Source of the DNA: Bacteroides fragilis NCTC 9343
GTDB lineage: Bacteria > Bacteroidota > Bacteroidia > Bacteroidales > Bacteroidaceae
Length of the DNA: 64,000 bases
NCBI RefSeq assembly: GCF_000025985.1
Contig: NC_003228.3
Span: forward strand, 2,542,001 to 2,606,000
Reading direction: 5' to 3'
Within the stretch, counting starts at the first letter, position 1. Every line of letters begins with the position of its first letter. A program made the position numbers and the translations under genes. Under the pieces are notes generated by a model that did not search any database, was not told the origin of the DNA, and saw only the letters and a list, made by a program, of their open reading frames with translations. Below are positions 18,401 to 26,596 of this stretch, in pieces.

Positions 18401-18737
18401 GAATACCGATGGGCGTCTGCCGGCATTAATCACCAGCGAGAAACGGGCTGACGAGTATTATTGGTATGATCAGAAGAGCGAAATTTACAAGAATTTAGAT
18501 ATTTGGGTAAAGAAATTAAATTATTTCCGGTTGCAAAATTTGCGTTTAGGTTACCGTCTACCTGAGAAAATGACTAAATCTTTAGGAATGGGATCGGCTT
18601 CTGTGGCTATTGAAGGACGCAATTTACTTGTTTTTGGTTCAAGTTATAAGAATTTTCTTGATCCGGAGTCGATGTATAATCCGTATGCACCGCCTATCCC
18701 TAAATCAATTACGTTTAGCTTGAATTTAAATTTTTAA
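15432..18737 (+). CDS. SusC/RagA-family TonB-dependent outer-membrane transporter
   Basis: This encodes 1101 residues, within the SusC range. A signal peptide (about 1-21) is followed by a carboxypeptidase-like beta-sandwich domain (VQGVVISSEDNMPLIGASVY), then a TonB-box region with LDAVVVTGY near 113. The plug domain has the SusC signature around residues 220-257 (NPADIENITVLKDAAATAIY, then GARAANGVI). The rest is a beta-barrel ending in SLNLNF, a terminal phenylalanine as in outer-membrane proteins. It forms the channel that takes up substrate captured by the SusD partner encoded 22 bases downstream. Linkage to a metalloprotease instead of glycoside hydrolases hints at peptide or glycopeptide import, which is inference. 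Confidence 0.95.
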   Translation: MKRHVFILLLSFAGVLTSAFAASRQVQGVVISSEDNMPLIGASVYIKAEDLSKDGNSPTITGVITDIDGKFNISVPEGVTRLFCSYVGHEVQELKLVPGKDQYEITLFPSAQMLDAVVVTGYQTVERRKLTAAVGKLNISDETIGAVKSIDQALAGQIAGLSVTSTSGAPGAPAKIRIRGTSSLNGTQDPLWVLDGIPLEGTDVPQSNVLNDVSNIQQSSIAGLNPADIENITVLKDAAATAIYGARAANGVIVITTKKGKVGKPVINFSSKFTYMPTLSTNRLNMLNSQEKVDLELELLRSNFAYGDNKGGVSKIISGYGLTDAYKKGGWSALTPEAQTDISRLRNTETDWGDILFRDAFNQEYSLSLSGGNERVTYYTSIGYYQENGNVKGVGLDRLNIVAKTSYKVNRMLKFGVSLFVNRRNNKTYLTDTYGLVNPVYYSRKANPYYQPFDANGNYVYDFDVQNNSDTDLGFNIFEERKNTSNEETINALSSIFDAELRFNDKLKFTTQLGLQLDKASKEQIADKESFSMRIIRKNSKYWDSASQSNKYFIPDGGVHKAYENTNSQITWKAMGEYRDSFNDIHELEVMVGTELRKTWYETLFSAGYGFDRQTLTTKPVVFPDEDRARQFPLHQKTYKENAYVSFFSTASYSLMNRYTFGGSIRFDGSDLFGVDKKYRYLPLYSVSGLWRLSNEPFMQGTRKWMDNLAFRVSYGIQGNIDKNTSPFLLGKYIVDNILPGGSEHMIDINSAPNKKLRWEKTQSVNVGLDFSVLNQAINLSVDYYYRKGTDLIGKQMLPLETGFVSTNINWASMVNKGVEVSLSTRNVATKNFSWYTNLNFAYNNNKVLREAIPEAQTIPGREGYPVDAIFAIKTAGLDEEGYPLFYDKEGKKVTLKELYRLQDPFGLGFTVNSDVTPAEERSFYSYIGSQDTPYTGGLINTFSYKNWELTANLSFNLGGYVRTTPSYNFINFDRGQNVNSDILDRWTPENTDGRLPALITSEKRADEYYWYDQKSEIYKNLDIWVKKLNYFRLQNLRLGYRLPEKMTKSLGMGSASVAIEGRNLLVFGSSYKNFLDPESMYNPYAPPIPKSITFSLNLNF

Positions 18738-18759
18738 TCATTAAGTCGAAAAAAAGAAG

Positions 18760-20091
18760 ATGAAGAAAATATATGTTTTGGCTTTGTTGAGCTGTCTGTT
18801 GATGTTATCAGCTTGTGACAGTTATCTTGATATCAGACCCGTGGGGAGCGTGATTCCTCAAACCGCTGAGGAGTATCGTGCTTTGCTGGCACGTGCTTAT
18901 CTGAATGTGCCCAATGACAGAGGGCTGGCTTGTCTTCGTTCTGATGAAATGTTGGTTAATGATAATGAATATGACCGAAATTCGTATGGAGACATTGAAC
19001 GTTGGAACGATGTGTCACCATTTCCGGGAACCAGCCAGTTTACCTGGTCTAATTTCTATAATGTACTTTTTATTGCTAATCAAGTAATTGAGAGTCAAAA
19101 GGAGATTACAGAAGGAACTCCGGAGGTCGTGAATCAGTTGGTGGGTGAAGCTCATTTGCTTCGGGCTTATTTGCATTTTGTATTAGTGAACCTGCATGGA
19201 CAGCCATATACGAAGTCCGGTGCTTTAAATTCAAAATCAATACCTTTAAAATTGGACACGGATCTTGAAAAAACGTTGGGACGTAATACGGTAGAAGAAG
19301 TTTATACTTCTATTTTATCGGATATAGAGCATGCCCGTGAATTAATAAATAAGGAAAAGTGGGAAACTGTCTTTTCATATCGGTTCAATGTTTTGTCTGT
19401 AGATGCGTTACAGTCTCGTGTCAGCTTATATATGGGAGCATGGCCGAAGTGTTTGGAATCGGCTGAAGCAGTATTGGCAAAGAAATCTGTTCTTGTCGAT
19501 ATGAATGAAACTCCTTTGGCTCTTCCCAATCATTTTGAGTCGGTTGAATCGATAACTGCTTTGGAACAGGTTATGGGTTCTTCTGTCAACAATGCTGTGT
19601 GGGTACCTGCTACTTTTCTGGCTCTTTATCAGGAAGGAGATAAGAGATTGGCCGCTTATTTTGCTGCTCCGGATGAAAATGGGAACCGAAAAAGTTCTAA
19701 AGGAGGAAAAAGAGAATTTTCTTGTACTTTTCGTGTAGGTGAACTTTATCTTAACGCAGCCGAAGCTGCAGCAAACATGGATAAACTGCCACATGCACGT
19801 ATGCGTCTTTTAGAATTAATGCGGAAGCGTTATACTCCCGAAGCATATGACAAGAAAGAGAATGCAGTGAATGTGATGGATAAAAATGCCTTGATTAGTG
19901 AAATACTGAACGAGCGTGCTCGTGAATTAGCTTTTGAGGGACATCGTTGGTTTGATCTTCGTCGTACTACACGTCCTCGGATGGTGAAAGTACTTCAAGG
20001 TAAAACTTATATATTGGAACAGGACGATCCTCGTTATACAATTCCTATTCCGAGAGATGCTATTGCTGCCAATCCGGGATTAGCTAACTAA
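18760..20091 (+). CDS. SusD/RagB-family outer-membrane lipoprotein
   Basis: The product has 443 residues, short for SusD (often 500-650). The lipobox LSAC at about 16-19 predicts lipidation, with surface placement as partner of SusC. The N-terminal DSYLDIRPVGSVIPQTAEEY and the C-terminal ILNERARELAFEGHRWFDLR are hallmark SusD segments, and PRYTIPIPRDAIAANPGL is the usual tail. The gene begins 22 bases after susC, so the pair is co-transcribed. The short middle suggests a reduced ligand-binding region compared with glycan-binding relatives. A terminator follows, and no further lipoprotein or regulator gene belongs to the locus. Confidence 0.93.
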   Translation: MKKIYVLALLSCLLMLSACDSYLDIRPVGSVIPQTAEEYRALLARAYLNVPNDRGLACLRSDEMLVNDNEYDRNSYGDIERWNDVSPFPGTSQFTWSNFYNVLFIANQVIESQKEITEGTPEVVNQLVGEAHLLRAYLHFVLVNLHGQPYTKSGALNSKSIPLKLDTDLEKTLGRNTVEEVYTSILSDIEHARELINKEKWETVFSYRFNVLSVDALQSRVSLYMGAWPKCLESAEAVLAKKSVLVDMNETPLALPNHFESVESITALEQVMGSSVNNAVWVPATFLALYQEGDKRLAAYFAAPDENGNRKSSKGGKREFSCTFRVGELYLNAAEAAANMDKLPHARMRLLELMRKRYTPEAYDKKENAVNVMDKNALISEILNERARELAFEGHRWFDLRRTTRPRMVKVLQGKTYILEQDDPRYTIPIPRDAIAANPGLAN

Positions 20092-20122
20092 TACACATGA
20101 AAATCTGAACACACACAACCCC

Positions 20123-20159
20123 AAGCCGTAGAGTTTATAAAAGGACCCTACGGCTTTTT
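20123..20159 (+). terminator. Intrinsic terminator after the SusC/SusD operon
   Basis: AAGCCGTAG (20123-20131) pairs perfectly with CTACGGCTT (20148-20156) and is followed by TTT on the plus strand, 32 bases after the susD stop. Confidence 0.8.
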
Positions 20160-20454
20160 AATTAATATATTATTCTGTATTACCAAGCTGGGATATAGTC
20201 TTTAGCTATTTTATAGAGGATGTGGAGATGGACTCTATAAAATTATGTAAGGAAACTCTTAACGGTCTAAAAGTATAAAATCAAAACTTTAGAAAAATCA
20301 ATCGGACTTTTTGTAGATGGTATATATGGTATTATCGACAGACAGACGAAGAAAAGGATCTGGCAAATAACCTTTATTGCATTTATCAATGGGTAATAAA
20401 GAAGCAAGAGGACAAATGAAATTTATGGTGGAAATATAATCCTGTTAAGGATAG
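20160..20454. other. Gene-free stretch with no recognisable feature
   Basis: About 300 A/T-rich bases lie between the susD terminator and the small RNA terminator. I see no open frame with gene-like composition, no promoter pair and no clear repeat. Short palindromic fragments around 20210-20250 are not convincing. Confidence 0.5.
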
Positions 20455-20522
20455 AAATAAAAAAGGAGTACCGCCGTACTCCAACCTTTGTTAACCTTAA
20501 AATCTAATACTATGAAAAACAC
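20455..20522 (-). ncRNA. Candidate small RNA of about 65 nt with its own promoter and terminator
   Basis: Transcription from the minus-strand promoter at 20556-20526 should begin near 20522 and stop at the intrinsic terminator at 20481-20455: a perfect GGAGTAC/GTACTCC stem with a GGCG loop, then TTTTT. The transcript carries GTTTTTCATAGTATTAG, the complement of a start-codon context of the type CTAATACTATGAAAAAC, so it could pair with initiation regions of mRNAs for exported proteins. The terminator also lies 112 bases past the viaA-like stop and could serve that operon, in which case the RNA could arise as an operon 3' end as well. Targets are inference. Confidence 0.6.
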
Positions 20523-20525
20523 ATT

Positions 20526-20556
20526 GCAAATGTACGTACTTTGGTTTAAATAGCAA
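20526..20556 (-). promoter_or_regulatory. Exact Bacteroides-type promoter of the candidate small RNA
   Basis: On the minus strand TTTG (20556-20553) is followed by a 19-base spacer and TACATTTG (20533-20526), a full match to TTTG-N19-TAnnTTTG. It points away from the viaA-like gene and toward the terminator about 45 bases on, with no open frame between. Confidence 0.75.
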
Positions 20557-20592
20557 ATTATTCAGAATGGAAAATGTGTTTTATAACATACT

Positions 20593-21963
20593 TTAAACAA
20601 ACCAGAACTTATTGCAGACGTTTAAATAGGTATTTTCACTTTGTTTATGTACAGAGAGGGCGTATAAATGAGTCTTATTTTGCTTTATTTTTTTTATTTC
20701 CTCTGAAAGTTCTTCGTTTAAAGGAGGCATTTCAAAATCTGACATCATTACTAAATCGGCATTTCGATAGGACTTTGTTTTTAGAATGTATATTGCGTGT
20801 AGAAGTGCGGGAGTTAAATCTGTACCCCCATGAAAACTTTGACAAAGAAAGTTTGCCAGTTCCTGTATATTTTGTCCCAGACGTTCGATTTCGATACAAG
20901 CTATGTCGTTGGAGAAATTTATAAGATAACATTTTCGATCTTGTTGTTCTGTAAGTTCTGCAATGGCAAGAATGGCCGATTTCACGAACTCTTCTCTTTC
21001 TCCACTCATGGATCCTGAAGTATCCACGCAAATGATAAATGGGCCTGATTGTTCTTCTACAATTTCATTCCCTTGTATTTTTATATCTTTAATGCGATGT
21101 TGATCTTTTGATTCATAATCCATCATTTGCAGCTTCTTCTTGTTGAATCGCTCAAAGAAAAGTGGTTGCAAAGCAGGATCTGACAGATAACAATACTCTA
21201 TGGGTAGGAGGCTGTTTAAATCATTACCTTCACATACTCCGGTAATATCACTTTTAGTGGCATGAGTGATGATTTGTTCCCGGTGGATACCTGCAACCAT
21301 ACGGAATTTCTTTTCTTTACCATAATGCTGCTTTCCCAGTATCTTTGTCAGTTCTCTGATAGCCGGATGATTTTTGGCTATTTCATCATAATGAAACAGT
21401 TGTTTGGCAAGTTCTTGGTGTGTTCTCAACAGCCACATTAAACGGGCATTGCCTCGTTGGGGAAGTTGATCTGCAATATTTTTCTGTAAGCGATAGAATC
21501 TCTCACAAAGATTGTTGATACGTTCTATTTGGTAATTATATTCATTATTTGCCAACAGGTGATACCATTTATCAAAAAAAAGATTACGAAGGTGTTTCCA
21601 CTCTTTTGATCGTTTTTTGAGTGTATGAAATCGGTCAATATAATATTGAAGATTTAAATCACCACGGTTATATTTCATTTGTAGAGGGTAAGCCGAATTT
21701 TCAAGAAAGCGTAAAAATGCACTGTCTGTAAGCTCATGTCCCTCGTAAAAATGTTCCCACTGTGTAGCGTAGTGTGAATAAAACTCTTGTAGAGAAGGTT
21801 GTGTATGTTGATAATAAGACATAATTTCTCCCTCAAGTTCCTCTTGTTTCACGATACCATTTTGAAAATGTGACTCGTATACTCTATAAGCAATGTTTTT
21901 CAGCTTCTCTTGATAAATCTCCCTGAGTTCTTGTAGCCTAATATTCCTTATTTTCCAATCCAT
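20593..21963 (-). CDS. VWA-domain protein, ViaA-like partner of the MoxR ATPase
   Basis: This is a cytoplasmic protein of 456 residues. Its C-terminal half is a von Willebrand A domain: DTSGSMSG (about 313-320) is the DxSxS metal site, GGTDLTPAL supplies the threonine and MMSDFEMPP the later aspartate. The N-terminal half is long and helical, as in ViaA. It overlaps the end of the upstream MoxR ATPase gene by 26 bases, so the two are translationally linked. In enterobacteria RavA-ViaA act as a chaperone-like pair affecting respiratory complexes and aminoglycoside sensitivity; the Bacteroides role is unknown. A specialised client is likely but cannot be named. Confidence 0.82.
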   Translation of the reverse strand: MDWKIRNIRLQELREIYQEKLKNIAYRVYESHFQNGIVKQEELEGEIMSYYQHTQPSLQEFYSHYATQWEHFYEGHELTDSAFLRFLENSAYPLQMKYNRGDLNLQYYIDRFHTLKKRSKEWKHLRNLFFDKWYHLLANNEYNYQIERINNLCERFYRLQKNIADQLPQRGNARLMWLLRTHQELAKQLFHYDEIAKNHPAIRELTKILGKQHYGKEKKFRMVAGIHREQIITHATKSDITGVCEGNDLNSLLPIEYCYLSDPALQPLFFERFNKKKLQMMDYESKDQHRIKDIKIQGNEIVEEQSGPFIICVDTSGSMSGEREEFVKSAILAIAELTEQQDRKCYLINFSNDIACIEIERLGQNIQELANFLCQSFHGGTDLTPALLHAIYILKTKSYRNADLVMMSDFEMPPLNEELSEEIKKIKQNKTHLYALSVHKQSENTYLNVCNKFWFV

Positions 21964-23512
21964 GCGTATAAGCTATTTCTCTGATTTCATTTTGGTAAAT
22001 TTCCAACATTTCTTTTTGTCTGTTTAATATTTGTTTGACCATATTACGTTGTTTGTCATCCATGAATAGATGTTCTTTACAATAGGTCAGTTCAATGTCG
22101 GTCATGCGCTTTAATTCGTTCTCCCTGTTGTGATATAAATCGATCACTTCCTGAAAACGAAATTCAAAGGGTAAAGAGGCTTCTTGAGGGTAAGCTATGT
22201 CGTATCCTGCGTTGCAAGCTAGTGGATACTCTTGATTGTTGATGAATACAGAACGTGTGCCTTTCTTGAGTGAAACTATGGCTGATTGGGATATGTTCCG
22301 GTTGCGGACATGGTCATATACTTTTAATATCCAGTTAACAGGACGATATTTATCTCTTTGAACGTAAAATAATTTTTGAGTATCTTTTTGTAAACTTTGG
22401 TAGTCGGAAGCAAAAATCAACAGATTGCCTGCTACAGGATATCTTTCAATTTGATGATAGAAGGTGTCTACAATTTGCAAGGCCGGATCTTTTGTTTCAC
22501 GCAAACTGTGTTCTGACTTCATGTCTTCCCGAATACTGCTCAGCTTTTGTTCTAAAGTCCGTTCGCCACAAAGATAATGGCTGATACATTCGTCAAGTGC
22601 CGATGACACCATTTGTTCGATAATTGGTATTTGTTCTATTTCATTCCATAAGCAATGAAGTAATAAAGTACAATCTGAAAAGCGGATGGTATCTGTTTCA
22701 TTCAGAAAAGCAGAAGTTCTGAGCAGCGATATGATTTTCTTCCATCGACGGTCGGAAATATAGAGCGTTGAGTGTGGAACCTCTTCTTTCTGTATGTTAT
22801 ATTTTTCAATTTGCCGCTTGATGGAATGAATTAATTCAAAGACAGTATAATGTATCTTGATTTGGCTGATTTGAGTTCTCCAATCTGTATATTGTTCTTC
22901 TGTAATAGAAAGTCCGGTGGGAATTTCTGCTTCCATGTCATTGACAGAGGCTATCATTTGATCGAAAGCGAATTCCTGTTCGATATTCCCTATAAAATAG
23001 CGTATTAAGAAACGATCCCACAGGGCTTCTAATCCTTCTCCCTGAGCCGGCAATTCATTGGAAGCTGCAATTAATCCTTTTAATGGTAACTGTATGGTAT
23101 ATTGTCCATTGCGGTATACCTTTTCGTTGATAACTGTTAGCAGTGAGTTTTGTATGCTTGGTCCTGCTTTCCATATTTCATCTAAAAAAACGATTGTTGC
23201 CGAGGGGAGATAACCTTCAATAATGCGTTCGTATTTGTCTTCATCTTTCAATTTTGAGATAGATACCGGACCGAATATTTCATCAGGGGTGCTAAAACGA
23301 GACATCAGATATTCAAAAGCAGTACTTTGGTCGAAAGCCAGTTTCAAGCGCCTTGCAATAAGGCTCTTGGCAACTCCCGGAGGCCCGAGGAAGAAAATAC
23401 TTTCTCCTGAAATTGCGGAGAGTAGTGATAATGCGATGGGATGTTCTTTTTCGAAAATTCCCTTGTTCATGGCATGCAATAATTGGGTGATATGTGTTTT
23501 GACAGTTTTCAT
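21938..23512 (-). CDS. MoxR-family AAA+ ATPase, RavA-like
   Basis: This AAA+ protein of 524 residues has Walker A GPPGVAKSL at about 43-51 and Walker B IVFLDEIWKAG near 111-121, the aromatic after DEI being typical of RavA. The segment ASNELPAQGEGLEALWDRF is the usual sensor-1 and arginine-finger region. A C-terminal half of about 250 residues, rich in charged helices, corresponds to the RavA discoidal region only by position. It probably remodels protein complexes together with the VWA protein encoded next. A TAAATTTG -7 element lies just upstream on the minus strand (23539-23532). Confidence 0.85.
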   Translation of the reverse strand: MKTVKTHITQLLHAMNKGIFEKEHPIALSLLSAISGESIFFLGPPGVAKSLIARRLKLAFDQSTAFEYLMSRFSTPDEIFGPVSISKLKDEDKYERIIEGYLPSATIVFLDEIWKAGPSIQNSLLTVINEKVYRNGQYTIQLPLKGLIAASNELPAQGEGLEALWDRFLIRYFIGNIEQEFAFDQMIASVNDMEAEIPTGLSITEEQYTDWRTQISQIKIHYTVFELIHSIKRQIEKYNIQKEEVPHSTLYISDRRWKKIISLLRTSAFLNETDTIRFSDCTLLLHCLWNEIEQIPIIEQMVSSALDECISHYLCGERTLEQKLSSIREDMKSEHSLRETKDPALQIVDTFYHQIERYPVAGNLLIFASDYQSLQKDTQKLFYVQRDKYRPVNWILKVYDHVRNRNISQSAIVSLKKGTRSVFINNQEYPLACNAGYDIAYPQEASLPFEFRFQEVIDLYHNRENELKRMTDIELTYCKEHLFMDDKQRNMVKQILNRQKEMLEIYQNEIREIAYTHGLENKEY

Positions 23513-23632
23513 GTAATCTCTGAATTTTGTGCAAATTTAAGAGATTTTTCTGCCAAAATCAGGCATAGTTGTATTTTTGTCTATCAATAGGTTCTATAAA
23601 CATATATTCATAAGAAAGTGTTATCGATTGAA

Positions 23633-23664
23633 ATTGGTGAAATAGAAACAATATCGTATCTTTA
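23633..23664 (+). promoter_or_regulatory. Promoter of the HipA-like kinase gene
   Basis: ATTG (23633-23636) is followed 20 bases later by TATCTTTA (23657-23664), a 7/8 match to TAnnTTTG. A purine-rich AAAGGAG at about 23685 precedes the start codon, unusual for Bacteroides genes. Confidence 0.5.
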
Positions 23665-23699
23665 TCACCTGTAATAGCATATAGAAAGGAGCTTTATCT

Positions 23700-24482
23700 A
23701 TGGAGTTGCGTACTGTCAATGTCACTCGTTATATTATGCCTCTGCGTGAAGGTGGTTCACTGCCTGCATTGGCAGAAGCTGATGACAGTTTTAAGTATGT
23801 TGTCAAGTTTCGGGGAGCGGGACATGGAACCAAGGCATTAATTGCAGAACTGATTGGCGGTGAGGTTGCACGAGTATTAGGCTTTCGTGTACCGGAGTTA
23901 GTGTTTTTGAATTTAGATGAAGCTTTCGGACGTTCGGAGGGTGACGAAGAGATACAGGATTTATTGCAAGGAAGCCGCGGATTAAATATGGGATTACATT
24001 TTCTCTCAGGGGCTCTACCATTCGATCCGGTTGTCACTGAGGTTGATGAAAAACTGGCATCACAGGTGGTATGGTTAGATGCTTTATTGACTAATGTAGA
24101 TCGTACAGTGAAGAATACCAATATGCTTATGTGGCATAAAGAGTTGTGGTTGATAGATCATGGTGCATCTCTATTTTTTCATCATTCATGGGTCAATTGG
24201 CATAAACATGCACTTAGTTCTTTTACCCAAGTTAAAGACCATGCCTTATTGCCGCTTGCCGGTAAGTTAGACGAAGTGGATGCCGAATTTCGGAAATTAC
24301 TGACTTCGGAAAAAATACGTGAAATAGTGGATCTGATTCCTGACAGCTGGATAGAGTGGCGTGATAAAGATGAAACTCCTCAAGATATTCGTGATATCTA
24401 TTATCGATTTTTGAAAGAAAGGATTGAACATTCTGAAATATTTGTAAAAGAAGCACAACATGCCAGAAAAGCATATTTATGA
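23700..24482 (+). CDS. HipA-like kinase (compact, HipA_2 type)
   Basis: The protein has 260 residues and lacks the N-terminal subdomain of classical HipA toxins. The segment YVVKFRGAGHGTKALIAELI holds the probable ATP-binding lysine and glycine loop. NVDRTVKNTNMLMW (about 131-144) is the catalytic loop with aspartate and asparagine, and LIDHGASLFF (about 150-159) corresponds to the metal-binding DFG-like site. All key kinase residues seem present, so activity is plausible. It overlaps the DUF3037 gene by 23 bases, and that pairing recurs in many bacteria. Whether this is a toxin-antitoxin, a defence module or a housekeeping kinase cannot be decided from sequence. No HipB-like antitoxin gene lies beside it. 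Confidence 0.82.
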   Translation: MELRTVNVTRYIMPLREGGSLPALAEADDSFKYVVKFRGAGHGTKALIAELIGGEVARVLGFRVPELVFLNLDEAFGRSEGDEEIQDLLQGSRGLNMGLHFLSGALPFDPVVTEVDEKLASQVVWLDALLTNVDRTVKNTNMLMWHKELWLIDHGASLFFHHSWVNWHKHALSSFTQVKDHALLPLAGKLDEVDAEFRKLLTSEKIREIVDLIPDSWIEWRDKDETPQDIRDIYYRFLKERIEHSEIFVKEAQHARKAYL

Positions 24483-24843
24483 ATACGCCGTTGTTCGGAT
24501 AGTTCCGAAAGTGGAACGTGAGGAATTTATCAACGTTGGGGTTATCTTGTTTTCTAAACAGGCTGCCTTTATCCGGATGCGTTATGAAATTAATAAGAAG
24601 AGGTTGGAGGCCTTATCACCGGAACCTGATATCGATTCTTTCCGGAAATATTTGGAGGCTTTCAGTAAAGTGTGTGCAGGCTGTCCGACGGGAGGAGTCA
24701 TTGCTAAACTGGAAGTTCCGGAACGTTTTCGTTGGTTGACAGCCCATCGTAGTTCCTGCATTCAGACCTCAAGACCTCATGTTGGCTATTCTGACAATTT
24801 AGAGGAAACATTGGAGCGGTTGTTCGAGGAATTGGTTCTTTGA
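24460..24843 (+). CDS. DUF3037 family protein, partner of the HipA-like kinase
   Basis: This 127-residue protein starts with YEYAVVRIVPKVEREEFINV and continues GVILFSK, the diagnostic opening of DUF3037. A helical middle (NKKRLEALSPEPDIDSFRKY) and the ending TSRPHVGYSDNLEETLERLF also fit the family. It overlaps the kinase gene by 23 bases in a different frame and shares its transcript. It could be a substrate, inhibitor or adaptor of the kinase; none is established. It ends five bases before the converging acyl-CoA ligase gene, with no terminator between. Confidence 0.82.
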   Translation: MPEKHIYEYAVVRIVPKVEREEFINVGVILFSKQAAFIRMRYEINKKRLEALSPEPDIDSFRKYLEAFSKVCAGCPTGGVIAKLEVPERFRWLTAHRSSCIQTSRPHVGYSDNLEETLERLFEELVL

Positions 24844-24848
24844 TCCTT

Positions 24849-26513
24849 TTATCCTTTTGCTTCCTGATACATGAATCGTTTAATGCTCTTCTTCGCTGTT
24901 TTCTCAAACTCCTCGAAGTGGATTTTGATTTTAGTAATCTGACAGTAGGCCGGAAGTTGTTGATTGAGTTCTATTCGGTTGGTTTCCATTATCTTCTCAA
25001 TATCGCTTTGCAACAGTCCGTGTGCGAAAGCATCGTCAAAATCCGGGTAGATTAGTGCTACAAGTTTATCTTTCTGGAGTAGAACCAACGATTCGGACAC
25101 ATAAGGCATGTTATTCAACTTACTTTCTATTTCTTCCGGATAAATATTCTGCCCGCTTGAAGTAAGTAACATATTCTTGCTTCGACCTCGTACTGTTACA
25201 TATCCTTCCGAATCCATGGTAGCTAAATCTCCGGTGTGGAGCCATCCGTTTACATCGATGATTTGTGAAGTGGCCCCCGTATTTTTGTAGTATCCCAACA
25301 TTAAGTTTGTACCTTTACAAATAATTTCTCCTGCAATATTTTCCGGATCAGGAGAATCTATTTTCACTTCCATTCGGCTGGTAGCTTTACCGCATGAAGC
25401 CTGTTTGAGGGTTTCCCAGCGGCTGGAACAAATGATGGGACCACATTCTGTCATACCATAGGCAATGGTGTATGGAAATCCTATTTGTTTAAGAAAAGCT
25501 TCCACTTCTGCATTGAACGGAGCTCCTCCGATAATAATTTCATCAAAATTTCCACCAAAAATTTCCATTGCTGCCTGCCGGGCAGCTGCTTTAATTTTAT
25601 CGTTAACAATGGGTACTCTCAGCAATAACTTACCTATTTTATTATCCAGTTTGGGGAGAATATCTTTTTTAATAATCTTTTCTACAATCAACGGTACACA
25701 AGCAATTACTTTCGGTTTGATTTCGGCAAATGATTGTGCAATGATTTTGGGAGACGGCATACGTGTCAAGAAGTAGAGGTGTGCACCCGCAGAAAATCCG
25801 TAAAGAAAATCGTAGACCATGCCGAATACGTGTCCCATGGGAAGCATCGAAACGATGTGATCACCAGGTTTTACCGGAAGCATTTCGTGACAATAAGCAA
25901 TGTTTGACCAAAGACTACGATAGGGTAACATCACTCCTTTGGAATAACCTGTTGTTCCTGATGTGTAATTTATAACAGCCAGCTCTTCCGGCATATCTTT
26001 ACGGTAGGAGATATGTTCCGGACGAAAATTTTTAGGATATCGCTGTCCATATATCTCATTACGGTGTTCATGTGCATATGTCAGTTTGTCATTGCGCGAC
26101 ACAAGTGGAGTAAAGTCTGTCAAAGAAGATATACCTTCAAGTAAAGGCATCCGATCTTCATTAAGGTTTTCCCATACCTGATCACCTACAAAGAGGAGTT
26201 TTGCCTCAGAGTGATTGACGATATTATGGATATTGTCAGCCTTAAATTCATGTAAAATGGGAACAATTACAGCACCATAAGTCACGGTGGCCAAAAAGGT
26301 TACAGCCCAATGGGCACTATTGCGGCCACAGACAGCGATCTTATCACCCGGTTGAATACCGGCCATTTCTAATATAATGTGAAATTTGGCTATTTTGCGG
26401 GCTACATCCTTATATTGAAGGGTGATTCCTTTGTAGTCTGTCAGGGCGTTTGCATCCCAGTTGTTTATGATGCTTTGTTCAATATAACCAATGAACCGTT
26501 GTTCTTGTTCCAT
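24849..26513 (-). CDS. AMP-binding acyl-CoA synthetase / ligase
   Basis: This adenylate-forming enzyme of about 554 residues is expected to activate a fatty or aryl acid to its CoA thioester. I prefer the ATG at 26513 (MEQEQRFIGYIEQS); another in frame at 26531 adds six residues. The P-loop-like INYTSGTTGYSKGVML is near 185, the A5 region has YGMTECGPI, the ATP-binding GWLHTGDLATMD follows, and the C-terminal lysine motif is in FEKTAKKSIKRF. Its length and order match long-chain fatty acid CoA ligases. A promoter and a palindrome (26597-26609) lie upstream. Substrate chain length is not predictable. Confidence 0.88.
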   Translation of the reverse strand: MEQEQRFIGYIEQSIINNWDANALTDYKGITLQYKDVARKIAKFHIILEMAGIQPGDKIAVCGRNSAHWAVTFLATVTYGAVIVPILHEFKADNIHNIVNHSEAKLLFVGDQVWENLNEDRMPLLEGISSLTDFTPLVSRNDKLTYAHEHRNEIYGQRYPKNFRPEHISYRKDMPEELAVINYTSGTTGYSKGVMLPYRSLWSNIAYCHEMLPVKPGDHIVSMLPMGHVFGMVYDFLYGFSAGAHLYFLTRMPSPKIIAQSFAEIKPKVIACVPLIVEKIIKKDILPKLDNKIGKLLLRVPIVNDKIKAAARQAAMEIFGGNFDEIIIGGAPFNAEVEAFLKQIGFPYTIAYGMTECGPIICSSRWETLKQASCGKATSRMEVKIDSPDPENIAGEIICKGTNLMLGYYKNTGATSQIIDVNGWLHTGDLATMDSEGYVTVRGRSKNMLLTSSGQNIYPEEIESKLNNMPYVSESLVLLQKDKLVALIYPDFDDAFAHGLLQSDIEKIMETNRIELNQQLPAYCQITKIKIHFEEFEKTAKKSIKRFMYQEAKG

Positions 26514-26547
26514 TTTGTAATTTCTGCACATTCAGTTAAAAACTGCG

Positions 26548-26578
26548 CAAAATTAATATTCTATTAACGGAAACCGAA
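26548..26578 (-). promoter_or_regulatory. Promoter of the acyl-CoA ligase gene
   Basis: On the minus strand TTCG (26578-26575) stands 19 bases before TAATTTTG (26555-26548), a full match to TAnnTTTG with a 3/4 match at -33. Confidence 0.5.
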
Positions 26579-26596
26579 TTCTCTCGTAAAGTTTTA

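Noticed and set aside
20511..20552. Short plus-strand frame of 13 codons starting ATGAAAAAC, as a leader peptide
   Set aside because: The same bases carry an exact minus-strand promoter and the 5' part of a small RNA; no plus-strand promoter lies nearby, so the frame is probably fortuitous.
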